Below, one piece after another: positions 30,122 to 37,776 of a stretch of 39,104 nt of DNA. The notes beneath the pieces are model-generated. The model saw only the letters and a program-made list of their open reading frames with translations. It ran no database searches and was not told the origin of the DNA. The stretch is from Rhizobium sp. CSW-27 (GTDB lineage Bacteria > Pseudomonadota > Alphaproteobacteria > Rhizobiales > Rhizobiaceae). Every line of letters begins with the position of its first letter. Positions within the stretch are counted from its first letter, which is position 1. The stretch covers positions 1 to 39,104 of the forward strand of contig NZ_JAHHZO010000024.1 in assembly GCF_018760785.1 (NCBI RefSeq). Direction: 5' to 3'. The position numbers and the translations under genes were made by a program.

Positions 30122-31729
30122 TTACGCGGCCAGTAACTCGTCTGCCGCCGCCGCAATCATCGACGCCATGGCATCCTGCAGAAGATCAGTCTCGTGCAAG
30201 CCATCAGCATAATACGATGTATTGCCCGGTAGCATGACGGCGGGGATGGTTGCCACATTGACCAACCTATCAAACCACGTCTGATCGCCGCCGAGGATCA
30301 GGTCTCGGACTGCAGCCTGATGGGTATTGTGGTTCGCGTTGGTCGAGGACATCTCGGCCAGTGCGACGACCTTCCATCCAGCCGCACGATAGATCGCAGC
30401 AATTGCTTGCAGGTTTGCGTATGTTTGAGCAGGAGTCAGCGTTGCATAGTCATTGGTGCCGAGCGGGCCAATCACTACGACATTTTGGCGGGTAGCCGAA
30501 TACATGTCCACGGACAGTGTCGGGGCAGCCGCCAGATGCTGCGTTGATGTGCTCCCCCCCTGCGTCATTGAGATGACACGCGCCGGATTTGCCATGTGCT
30601 TGGTGAGCCATGCAGGCAGCGAATGATACGTCCCGCCTGACCCCGCGCCACGGCTATCAGCAATCATCATGACCAAATCACGCGACTGCGGGCGCGCATC
30701 GATCATAGCGTAGAGCGCCGCCTTGACGAGAGATATCTGGGCGACTGTCGGAGCGGCCTTGCAAAGGATGTAACCCACGGCGTGCAATGGGTTTCCGAAT
30801 GTCGCGTTATCCGGGCCATTGATGTAGGCACCTGTCAGGGTGTACAGAGGCCGGTAGCCCGTCGTGGTGGAAATCTCGTTATTGACGTGCAGCGTTTCCG
30901 TGGTCCCGTAGCTGCGAAATGCCATGACCATAGGTGCCGCGTCAAACGCAATGCGCGGCGAAAACGGCTTTTGAGAGCCGGTACTGCCTGTCGTCTGCAG
31001 TCCACCGTACAGCGTCCCCGTCTGCAATGGGCGTGTGCCGACTGCGTAATACGCAGTGCCCCACGAGCCAAATGCGAACGGCACACCTGTGCCAGCATCC
31101 ATAGATGACCCAGCGCACCGCCCAAAAACAACCGCCGCGCAGTCGGACGACGTAAAAGATGCGCCGCCGGATAGCACCAGCGTCTCGATGGTATTCGACA
31201 GCCCGAAAGTGCGCGTCAGCACAAAGCGGCGCAGCACCTCATCCCAACAGATTTTGGCCATGCCGAGGGAGCCGCTTTGGACAAAATCGTTGCCCGATGC
31301 GTCCTGATTGTAGAGTTTCGTGCACACGATATGTGTGCCGGCATCCCGCATATTGTAGTAGGTGCCGAGCGTGGCCTCGTCAAATTGCCCATTGGACAAA
31401 ATATTGATGGTGGCCGTCACCGTGGAGCCGCCAATGGTCGCGGAGATGTCGCACGCCGCGCCGGTATAGCCGCGTCTCATTTGCGCCAGCCCGCCGATGC
31501 CCGCGACAACGGACGCCCCCAGGATTTCATAGGGCCGCGCACCGGCGCCGATCACCTGCTTCCAGATCGCGCCGCCAGACGCGACGGACTGCGCCTCCCA
31601 CACAGTGCCGCCAGCCTGCCAGTGATCACCCACGGCATAGCCCTTGGTGCTGTCGTCATTGATCGTCGGCGCCCGCGCACGCCCGCGCTGCAGGTATCGA
31701 TTATTGAGATTGGGGATCAGCTCGCCCAT
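30122..31729 (-). CDS. Tailspike/fibre protein with SGNH hydrolase domain
   Basis: A 535-residue protein starting at ATG 31729 (MGELIPNLNN); GTG 31741 is an alternative. The N-terminal 70 residues look like a virion-binding and carbohydrate-binding part (YAVGDHWQAGGTVWEAQ). Residues about 85-330 form a beta-rich lectin-like domain. The C-terminal 190 residues are an SGNH/GDSL hydrolase: MIADSRGAGSGG (block I, Ser), VIGPLGTND (block III, Asn), and DGLHETD (block V, Asp and His). Such esterases deacetylate surface polysaccharide. It follows the lysis genes and is the last gene of the leftward unit, a site often exchanged between phages. Confidence 0.8.
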   Translation of the reverse strand: MGELIPNLNNRYLQRGRARAPTINDDSTKGYAVGDHWQAGGTVWEAQSVASGGAIWKQVIGAGARPYEILGASVVAGIGGLAQMRRGYTGAACDISATIGGSTVTATINILSNGQFDEATLGTYYNMRDAGTHIVCTKLYNQDASGNDFVQSGSLGMAKICWDEVLRRFVLTRTFGLSNTIETLVLSGGASFTSSDCAAVVFGRCAGSSMDAGTGVPFAFGSWGTAYYAVGTRPLQTGTLYGGLQTTGSTGSQKPFSPRIAFDAAPMVMAFRSYGTTETLHVNNEISTTTGYRPLYTLTGAYINGPDNATFGNPLHAVGYILCKAAPTVAQISLVKAALYAMIDARPQSRDLVMMIADSRGAGSGGTYHSLPAWLTKHMANPARVISMTQGGSTSTQHLAAAPTLSVDMYSATRQNVVVIGPLGTNDYATLTPAQTYANLQAIAAIYRAAGWKVVALAEMSSTNANHNTHQAAVRDLILGGDQTWFDRLVNVATIPAVMLPGNTSYYADGLHETDLLQDAMASMIAAAADELLAA

Positions 31730-31737
31730 CGGTCGCC

Positions 31738-31923
31738 TCACAAATAGATGATGTTGACGCCGTTGTCGTAGACAGAACGGCCGAGATAGGTGACGGGGAC
31801 GCCATCAATGGTGCTGCGGGTGTAACCGGGCGGAACACCACCCATAGTGGGGGTGCACTGGGCCGATCCAACGTGCCGCGCGACAGGCTGCAAGACGTGA
31901 GAGACCAGGCGGCGGCTAAGCAC
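31738..31923 (-). CDS. Small protein in the tail fibre region
   Basis: A 61-residue protein. I choose GTG 31923, which overlaps the upstream stop; the open frame extends further but lies inside the previous gene. The sequence GVPPGYTRSTIDGVPVTYLGRSVYDNGVNIIYL looks like a small beta domain attached to fibres. No family recognised. Confidence 0.5.
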   Translation of the reverse strand: MLSRRLVSHVLQPVARHVGSAQCTPTMGGVPPGYTRSTIDGVPVTYLGRSVYDNGVNIIYL

Positions 31924-32173
31924 GGAACACCCCACATTCGCCCGAGATACGGGCGAGTCGATAAGTTCCGGGTGAGGAAATGCTAACGGCCGGGGCAGCG
32001 AATAGCAGCTCGCCAATTCGCACCCATCCGCCAGCATCATTCTTAAGCTGCACGTTGGCCTTGGCCGTCAGTGTCGCATCCTTCAGGCAAACAGTAGCGA
32101 CCTCACCCGCAGCCAAGACAAACTCGGCCGATGAGGCAGCACCAGTACCCGTAGCAATCAATTGAGTTGCCAT
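31916..32173 (-). CDS. Small beta-rich virion protein candidate
   Basis: An 85-residue protein from ATG 32173 (MATQLIATGTGAASS). Other Met codons lie just upstream. It is Ala/Val-rich and alternates like a compact beta sandwich (EFVLAAGEVATVCLKDATLTAKANVQLKND). Similar small proteins stand next to fibre genes in many phages and are thought to be head or fibre decorations. No clear family. Confidence 0.55.
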   Translation of the reverse strand: MATQLIATGTGAASSAEFVLAAGEVATVCLKDATLTAKANVQLKNDAGGWVRIGELLFAAPAVSISSPGTYRLARISGECGVFRA

Positions 32174-32211
32174 CATTCCCATCCATTTTATTGATGGCGC
32201 CTGTGCGCCAG

Positions 32212-32556
32212 TTAGGTTTCGTCCCATCGAGCAGTCCTGCGTAGCTCCCGCTCGATGCGCAGCTCCTCGCGAATTCGGCCCAGCTCCATTCCCAAAATCT
32301 CTTGGGCACGAGCCGATCGCTCTGCGATCTCTGCAAATCGATGAAGTTCTGCCGTGTGCTCATCCAAGGCAGCCGTTGCACGGTTGAGTGCGGTTGGGTC
32401 GACAATCACGGCTGCCACCTGGGCAGCTGCTGGGGAAGTTGCCGGCGACGTGCGAGTCCCTTGCATGAGGCCGAGGTGGCGAACGGCGAAGATGACCGCA
32501 ATCGTTGCGCCGAATGTCATGAGAGCAAGTGGCGGCAGATTAGCCAGTTGTTCCAT
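32212..32556 (-). CDS. Membrane-anchored coiled-coil protein in the lysis cassette
   Basis: A 114-residue protein with one membrane segment at residues 8-28 (PPLALMTFGATIAVIFAVRHL) and, after a Ser/Ala/Pro-rich linker, a long helix (LDEHTAELHRFAEIAERSARAQEILGMELGRIREELRIERELRR). It overlaps the upstream membrane protein gene by 17 bp. The design resembles i-spanins or holin partners, but a better spanin pair exists nearby, so the role is open. Confidence 0.65.
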   Translation of the reverse strand: MEQLANLPPLALMTFGATIAVIFAVRHLGLMQGTRTSPATSPAAAQVAAVIVDPTALNRATAALDEHTAELHRFAEIAERSARAQEILGMELGRIREELRIERELRRTARWDET

Positions 32557-32992
32557 TGCGAATTTCCCCTTGATCGCGGGCTGCGCGATGAATGTTGATC
32601 AGCTCGCCAAGGGCAAACAGCGGGTAGACGGCAAGCCAGGTGCTGGCGACATCGGAGGAGGCAAAGCCATAGGAAATGCCCGACCAGATGACGCAGCCGA
32701 TGGCGGCCGAGAGCTGGCGGATCTGCGGCGTCACCCGTTCGCGCGCACCATTGATGACGAGGCCAATGATGCGCAGGCAGCCGATCAGCAGCATCGACCA
32801 GCCAAGGCAATCTTCCGAGGGGACAAGATCGCGGAAAGCCCAGAACTGCGGCTGATTGAATGTCTCGGCCGGCAACAGCAGAACCCAGCCGAACATGATC
32901 ATGTGGCCGGCCATCATCCATTCCATCATGCGCGGGCCAAAGCGATGGCGAAGGCGGATCCAGATGCCGGGGCCGAGATAGCCTTGGCTCAT
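32540..32992 (-). CDS. Multi-span membrane protein, holin candidate
   Basis: A 150-residue protein from ATG 32992, with GGAGG 5 nt upstream and ATGA overlap with the o-spanin gene. Three to four hydrophobic segments are visible: about 28-45 (MAGHMIMFGWVLLL), 62-82 (CLGWSMLLIGCLRIIGLVI), 95-110 (LSAAIGCVIWSGISYG) and 118-135 (STWLAVYPLFALGELI). It sits between spanins and the coiled-coil protein, so a holin or antiholin is reasonable, although it is larger than typical class I holins. Confidence 0.6.
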   Translation of the reverse strand: MSQGYLGPGIWIRLRHRFGPRMMEWMMAGHMIMFGWVLLLPAETFNQPQFWAFRDLVPSEDCLGWSMLLIGCLRIIGLVINGARERVTPQIRQLSAAIGCVIWSGISYGFASSDVASTWLAVYPLFALGELINIHRAARDQGEIRNGTTG

Positions 32993-33231
32993 AGCCTCCC
33001 CTCCCCGTGTGCGGCACATTCGGGCTTCGACCAGACGGTCGCGGCACAGAGGCCGACGACGGTGCGGTCGATCTTTCGTTGATCGGCAGGCGTTGCCCCA
33101 CGGGCGCCGATGAGATCAGTTCCGACCACGCGCCGAAGTCCCGCGACACTTGCCGGCGCCGTAGTCCCACAGGCCGTCAGCGCAAGCGTCGAAACGAGCG
33201 CGAGCATCATCGGCATTGTCACCTGCTGCAT
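32989..33231 (-). CDS. Outer-membrane spanin (Rz1-like lipoprotein)
   Basis: An 80-residue protein from ATG 33231, starting inside the i-spanin gene in another frame. It has a signal (MQQVTMPMMLALVSTLAL) with a good lipobox LTAC (Cys21). The mature part is short and contains GLRRVVGTDLIGARGATPADQRKIDRTVVGLC. Rz1-type lipoproteins join the inner and outer membrane with Rz in the final step of lysis. The mature part is not very Pro-rich, which is a difference from lambda Rz1. Confidence 0.68.
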   Translation of the reverse strand: MQQVTMPMMLALVSTLALTACGTTAPASVAGLRRVVGTDLIGARGATPADQRKIDRTVVGLCAATVWSKPECAAHGEGRL

Positions 33232-33352
33232 TGTCCTGCCTTTCGATGGAGATGCGCGCGTCATTGCCGGCCTGTTTCCAGAACCAGATGCCGAAGGCGC
33301 CAAGGATGGAGAGAGCCGCCAAGACGGCCGCGATTTTGACGGTCGCCGGCAT
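33116..33352 (-). CDS. Inner-membrane spanin (Rz-like)
   Basis: A 78-residue protein with an N-terminal anchor at residues 5-24 (VKIAAVLAALSILGAFGIWF) and a short periplasmic part (KQAGNDARISIERQDNAAGDNADDARARFDACADGLWDY). It is followed in another frame by the lipoprotein gene, with 116 bp overlap, as in lambda Rz/Rz1. It is shorter than usual Rz proteins (about 150). The start overlaps the endolysin stop region. Confidence 0.62.
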   Translation of the reverse strand: MPATVKIAAVLAALSILGAFGIWFWKQAGNDARISIERQDNAAGDNADDARARFDACADGLWDYGAGKCRGTSARGRN

Positions 33353-33353
33353 G

Positions 33354-34295
33354 TCACACCTCGACCGTCTTGCCGCGCCAGGTGCTGAAGCGCCGGGCGA
33401 TCACATCGCGGTTGCGATAGGCAACGTAGACAAGGACAATGACCACAGCGCCAACGGCCACCCATTCCCAGGGCAGACCCGCCGCCCAGGCGGCAGCCGC
33501 TGTCCCTGCTCCGCTGCTGCCGGCTTTCGTCAGCGCCTCGCGGGCGGCCGTTGCATCGCGCCGAAGCTGCGAAAGCGTTGCTGGCCCGATAATGCCATCG
33601 GCCACCAGGTGCGGATGCGCCCGCTGATAGGTGACGACGGCGGCTTTGGTCTTCTCGCCCATCCAGCCGTCAATGGCACCTGGATTGAGGCCGGCTGCGG
33701 TGAGCAGCTCCTGCGCCTCACGCACGACGGGATCTTGCCCCGCCGGCTTTGTCTCGGTTGCCGCCCGTGGCGCACCTTCCGGAGGGGGCGTGTCGATACC
33801 CGTGTAGATTCCCTGGTCGAACAGCAAGGCCTCCTCCCGGCGCCGGCGGACCAGGCCGGAAAGCCGCTTGCCGCCAGCCGTGTTGTAATGGCTGCCGAGG
33901 TAGTCTGCCGCCGCCTTCAGCTTGCCCGCCCGCCAGAGTTTGGCCCATTCCCATTTCATGGCGCCGACGCCCAGATTGAAGCAGGCGCTTGCCGCCGCAT
34001 CGAGCTGATGCTGGCTGCGGTCGGCCGGGCTGTTGGCCACGACGGCCGGCACATATTCAGCGGCCATCACCCTATCGAGAATGGCATCCGACTGTTCGGG
34101 TGTAATCTTCGTCTTGCCAGGCACCAGTTTGGTGATGCCGATCCGTGCCAGCTCGCGCCGGCAGCTGTCGCTGCGCAGCGTGAAGCCGGTCCCGATCGTC
34201 GGGATCTTGCGGGCGTCGAGATAGCAGGTAAGGGGATTGCCTTCGTGCAGGCGCACGAAAGCCCTCCCAGCGGGGGAGATGCTGGTTACGGCCAA
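33354..34295 (-). CDS. Endolysin: GH24 lysozyme with peptidoglycan-binding domain and C-terminal membrane anchor
   Basis: A 313-residue enzyme. The T4-lysozyme type triad is visible as Glu18-x8-Asp27-x5-Thr33 (LHEGNPLTCYLDARKIPTIGTG). Residues about 100-150 complete the lysozyme fold (ACFNLGVGAMKWEWAKLW). A peptidoglycan-binding domain follows at about 190-245 (VREAQELLTAAGLNPGAIDGWMGEKT, then GIIGPATLSQL). The C-terminus has a hydrophobic segment (about 283-302, EWVAVGAVVIVLVYVAYRN) followed by a basic end, an unusual anchor. It cleaves cell wall glycan during lysis. Confidence 0.9.
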   Translation of the reverse strand: MAVTSISPAGRAFVRLHEGNPLTCYLDARKIPTIGTGFTLRSDSCRRELARIGITKLVPGKTKITPEQSDAILDRVMAAEYVPAVVANSPADRSQHQLDAAASACFNLGVGAMKWEWAKLWRAGKLKAAADYLGSHYNTAGGKRLSGLVRRRREEALLFDQGIYTGIDTPPPEGAPRAATETKPAGQDPVVREAQELLTAAGLNPGAIDGWMGEKTKAAVVTYQRAHPHLVADGIIGPATLSQLRRDATAAREALTKAGSSGAGTAAAAWAAGLPWEWVAVGAVVIVLVYVAYRNRDVIARRFSTWRGKTVEV

Positions 34296-34345
34296 GAATG
34301 CCTCCTATGGCGATGATGGGAAATGTGCAGTCGCGCGGATGGAAA

Positions 34346-34795
34346 TCAGGCCGCCGGCCACGCGACGGCCGGCAGCTCATGCAGAAACTCTAGAATGCCG
34401 GGCTGCTCTCGCTCGCCCGCCTCGACCTTCGCCAGTTCCGCATAGGCATAGGCCCACACCTGGTCGCGCCAGCGGATGAAGGCCTGTGCTTCACTGGACC
34501 ATTGCGGATTGGTTGACGCGGCATAGGAAGCCAGGCTGTTGCCGCTATCGTAACGGCGCGCCTGTGCTGCCTGATCGAGAACCGCCTGAATGGCGAGGCG
34601 ATAGTCGTCCACGGCTGGGGCCGGAGCGGTGGCGTCTGCCGCAGGCGGAAGAAGGGTGCCTGCCTCCAGACGCCATCCGATTTGCGCAGTCTCATGTTCG
34701 ATCCAGGCCGCCCTGTCCGGCCAGTCGTCCGGCATGGCGTCCTCAAACAGGGCGCGATCGACAACGACACCGTCGAGAATCCTGATGTAAATCAC
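34346..34795 (-). CDS. Tail fibre-associated protein (assembly chaperone candidate)
   Basis: A 149-residue protein from ATG 34795, ATGA-coupled to the fibre gene. YIRILDGVVVDRALFEDAMPDDWPDRAAWIE is followed by a Pro/Ala linker and a helical end with DQVWAYAYAELAKVEAGEREQPGILEFLHELP. Small proteins of this shape (DUF4376-like) often follow phage fibre genes and help fold or attach fibres. Assignment is by context and partial pattern. Confidence 0.6.
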   Translation of the reverse strand: MIYIRILDGVVVDRALFEDAMPDDWPDRAAWIEHETAQIGWRLEAGTLLPPAADATAPAPAVDDYRLAIQAVLDQAAQARRYDSGNSLASYAASTNPQWSSEAQAFIRWRDQVWAYAYAELAKVEAGEREQPGILEFLHELPAVAWPAA

Positions 34796-36195
34796 GATGA
34801 CACCCCGCAGTATTCGGTGATGATGACGAGACCAGGCGCGCCATTGCCGCCGGCTTTGTTTCCGCCACCGCTGTAATCCGATCCACCGCCGCCGCCCGCA
34901 CTGTAGCCGGAACCGGCCGTTCCTGCGTTGCCGGCCACCAGCGCGCCACCGAAGCCGACGCCCTGGAGACCATCACCGCCAAACCGGCCGTAGGTGATCG
35001 ATGTTGTTGACGCAAAGCGGTTGCCAATGATGCCCGCGCAGCCAGGAACGATGAGGTCCCCGGTTCCACCAGTGCCCCCAGCGCCCCCCGCTCCCGATCC
35101 TTGAGCCGCAGCACCCAACCCGCCAGCGCCGCCATTGGCGACACACAGCGAGCCGACCGAGGTAGACCCGCCGGCACCACCCTGGTTCGCGCCAGCCGCT
35201 CCGCCACTGCCCGCCGCGCCGATGATGACCGGTTGCGATGCGCCGATATCGGCCCGCGAGGCGAACCGTATTGATTTTCCGCCGGAGCCGCCCCCGCCCC
35301 CGCCATTGATCGTGCCGGAGGCGGTTTGCGCGGCGCCCCCGCCTCCACCACCGCCACCCCAGCACTCCAGGAGTGCGAAGGACATATTGGGGTCCGGGAC
35401 ATAGGTGGCGGATGCCGTGAACACCCGTACACGCACCCGCTGCGGCACAAACGCGGCATCGACGCCGCTGTCTTTCAGCACCTTGCCTGTCTGACCGTCG
35501 AAGGCGGCAAGCCTGCCGGTCGTGGCGCCGGATGGTCCGGTCACGTCGCCCGTTGCGTCTGCGCCCTTGGGAATGGCAAAGTCCAGCGCCACGGTGTCGG
35601 CGTCAATCTGCCGCCGCGTTACCGATGCAGGCTGTCCGGCGGCCAGCGTCTGCACATTGCCCGCAATGATTTCCGTATAGGGACCGGGTTCGCCCTTGGC
35701 ACCTTGCGGACCAGTGCCATAGGCAAACGGTCCAGCCCAGTCGCCGGCCGTCGCGGACAGCTTGACATAGAGCTTGCTGCTGTCCTCTTCGCCCACCGCG
35801 CCGGGATCGGTGGCCAGATAGGCAAAGCCGGCTTGTCGGCCGTCATAGACCGAACGGCCGTCCAAGGGACCTGCGACATCATATTTGAAGATCGTGCCGC
35901 GCCGCAGCTCCGCCAGCAGATAGGCCAGGTTCTGGCTGTTGGTGTCCAGCGTCTTCAGATAGGCCGTGTCGCGCTGGATCGCATACGAATAGGTGCCGGA
36001 GGCGCCGGACCAGGCCAGTTCGGCCGTGATCAGATTGTCGGCGTCCACGCTGGCGATCGGCAGCACATTGCCGGCCGCCTCGACGATGATGTTTCCACCG
36101 CTGATCAGGGCGGTCTGCCATGCCGTGCCGTTTCCGGCCACGGCCTTGCTGCCGGCGACCAGCGTCACCGTGCCTTCGCAATAGTAGGATGCCAT
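34792..36195 (-). CDS. Tail fibre with glycine-rich receptor-binding domain
   Basis: A 467-residue protein. Residues 1-165 probably attach to the tail (YYCEGTVTLVAGSKAVAGNGT; GIDV-like segments). A short collagen-like stretch GPQGAKGEPGP follows at about residue 163, then a linker with TGDVTGPSGATTGRLAAFDG. The C-terminal 190 residues are extremely glycine-rich, with runs such as CWGGGGGGGGAAQ and repeated GGAGG motifs. This resembles adhesins that use packed polyglycine helices to expose receptor-binding loops. The end (GAPGLVIITEYCG) is typical for this type. It probably binds the host cell surface. Confidence 0.82.
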   Translation of the reverse strand: MASYYCEGTVTLVAGSKAVAGNGTAWQTALISGGNIIVEAAGNVLPIASVDADNLITAELAWSGASGTYSYAIQRDTAYLKTLDTNSQNLAYLLAELRRGTIFKYDVAGPLDGRSVYDGRQAGFAYLATDPGAVGEEDSSKLYVKLSATAGDWAGPFAYGTGPQGAKGEPGPYTEIIAGNVQTLAAGQPASVTRRQIDADTVALDFAIPKGADATGDVTGPSGATTGRLAAFDGQTGKVLKDSGVDAAFVPQRVRVRVFTASATYVPDPNMSFALLECWGGGGGGGGAAQTASGTINGGGGGGSGGKSIRFASRADIGASQPVIIGAAGSGGAAGANQGGAGGSTSVGSLCVANGGAGGLGAAAQGSGAGGAGGTGGTGDLIVPGCAGIIGNRFASTTSITYGRFGGDGLQGVGFGGALVAGNAGTAGSGYSAGGGGGSDYSGGGNKAGGNGAPGLVIITEYCGVSS

Positions 36196-36249
36196 GGGAT
36201 TTCCTGTCAGGGAGGCGCGGACCTTGGATCGTCCGGCAATGCCTCGCGG

Positions 36250-37773
36250 CTATTCGGCGGGAACGCCGAAGACAAAATAACGAATTCCCACAATGGGAGC
36301 GGGATCGTATTCGTAGGTGATCTGGTTGTTATCGACCGCACCGCCATTGGCGTATCGTTGTCCGATCGGGTTTCCCCGGAAGGTGAAGAACCGGACTTCA
36401 CTGTTCGTGACCGTGCAGAAGCACGTATCCCCGCTGGTGATGACATTCGTCCATCCCACCCGGTAAACGGCACTGCGCGCAACCTTGGGGCTGCGCACCT
36501 CAGCGCCCCAGGAGGTCGGCAGAACCGGTTTGGTGCTGCCTCCACTCCCATGAACCGTCATGAATTTGACGATCGGGAAGAGACCATCGGAATTGATCGC
36601 GACGGGGTGCTGCAGCTCTCCATTGCCGACGGGAATATAGCCTTCCGCGATCATCTGCAGACAGGGCCACCGGCTGTCCAGGATGATATCCCCGAAGGAA
36701 GGCTCCTCTCCGGCGCCAGGACGCAGGAACTGGACGACATTGGTTCCACCCTGCTCGAACTGACGCAGCACACTGTTTTGCCCTGCCGTCTGCGTTGCCG
36801 CAGGTGGCGACACGACGATGAAGCGCGCCCGGCACGCCGCATTCGCATTGAACGCGATTTTCGAGCCGGTAATCCAGTGTTCGGCCCCGAATTCCACGTT
36901 CTGCGGATTGCAGGGATAATAGACCGTGGACCCTTCCGGATAGAAGGCAGCATCGATCACGCATCCCGGTGGCAGCTCCAGCCCGGTGTCATATTCGGAG
37001 TAGCCGGCCGGGATGAGGATATCATTGGCCGCAATGATCTTTGGCGGACGTTTCGAACTGTCGAACGCCAGCTGTGTCGACGTTGCCGTCCTGACGTCAT
37101 ATCCCGGCTTGGAGACGCGACAGGCCGCCGCGTTGATTTCGATTTGCCGTTGTCCGCTCACAGGTGCCATCGGCGTTCCGTCAATGATCGGACTGCTGTC
37201 ACCGGGCAGATTCCAGACGAGGATGGAGGCCCGCTCGCCGAAGCTGGAGCCTTCCGGCACCTCGAACAGAGACTGGAAGAAGACGCCATATTCCAACGTC
37301 ACCGAGGGGGAGATGTTGGTGAAATAGGCGTTGTTGTACCAGGACAGATTGCGTGTCGACCACAGCCCGCCGCGCCGCTCGTAGCCGACCAGAGACTGAA
37401 TCACCCTGTTCGTCTGAAAGCGTCCCGTTGCGTAGTCGATGGGCTTATAGTCCATCAGGGGCATGTTGTAGGCCAGGCCCGGAAAATACGATTTCCGATA
37501 GTAGTTGTAGTTGAAGTTGGTGGTGCTGAACAAAGGCAGGAAACCGATATGGGTTGCATCGGCGTAGCTCGCGCCCCCTTCGATGAAGTTCGACGTGAAC
37601 TTGTCGGGGTTGACGAAGAGGTCGACGTTAACGTCCTTCGACCACTTCGAATTATAGTAGAAGGCAGCCACCTCGCTGTCCGGGGTGGTCGCCGGATCGA
37701 GACTGCCCTTGGTGATCTTGACGCACCCGACGCCTTCGTAATCAAGCCCGATCAGAGTTTTTGTCACCCTCAT
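36250..37773 (-). CDS. Large tail/virion protein, function unknown
   Basis: A 507-residue protein right after the J-like gene. It is mainly beta, with many aromatic residues (FNYNYYRKSYFPGLAYNMPLM-like region at about 85-110, SWYNNAYFTNI at about 143). No membrane segment, no known catalytic motif seen. The position between the tail tip and fibre genes suggests a tail tip or side-fibre component. The 54-bp gap downstream before the fibre gene holds nothing notable. Confidence 0.65.
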   Translation of the reverse strand: MRVTKTLIGLDYEGVGCVKITKGSLDPATTPDSEVAAFYYNSKWSKDVNVDLFVNPDKFTSNFIEGGASYADATHIGFLPLFSTTNFNYNYYRKSYFPGLAYNMPLMDYKPIDYATGRFQTNRVIQSLVGYERRGGLWSTRNLSWYNNAYFTNISPSVTLEYGVFFQSLFEVPEGSSFGERASILVWNLPGDSSPIIDGTPMAPVSGQRQIEINAAACRVSKPGYDVRTATSTQLAFDSSKRPPKIIAANDILIPAGYSEYDTGLELPPGCVIDAAFYPEGSTVYYPCNPQNVEFGAEHWITGSKIAFNANAACRARFIVVSPPAATQTAGQNSVLRQFEQGGTNVVQFLRPGAGEEPSFGDIILDSRWPCLQMIAEGYIPVGNGELQHPVAINSDGLFPIVKFMTVHGSGGSTKPVLPTSWGAEVRSPKVARSAVYRVGWTNVITSGDTCFCTVTNSEVRFFTFRGNPIGQRYANGGAVDNNQITYEYDPAPIVGIRYFVFGVPAE

Positions 37774-37776
37774 CCC

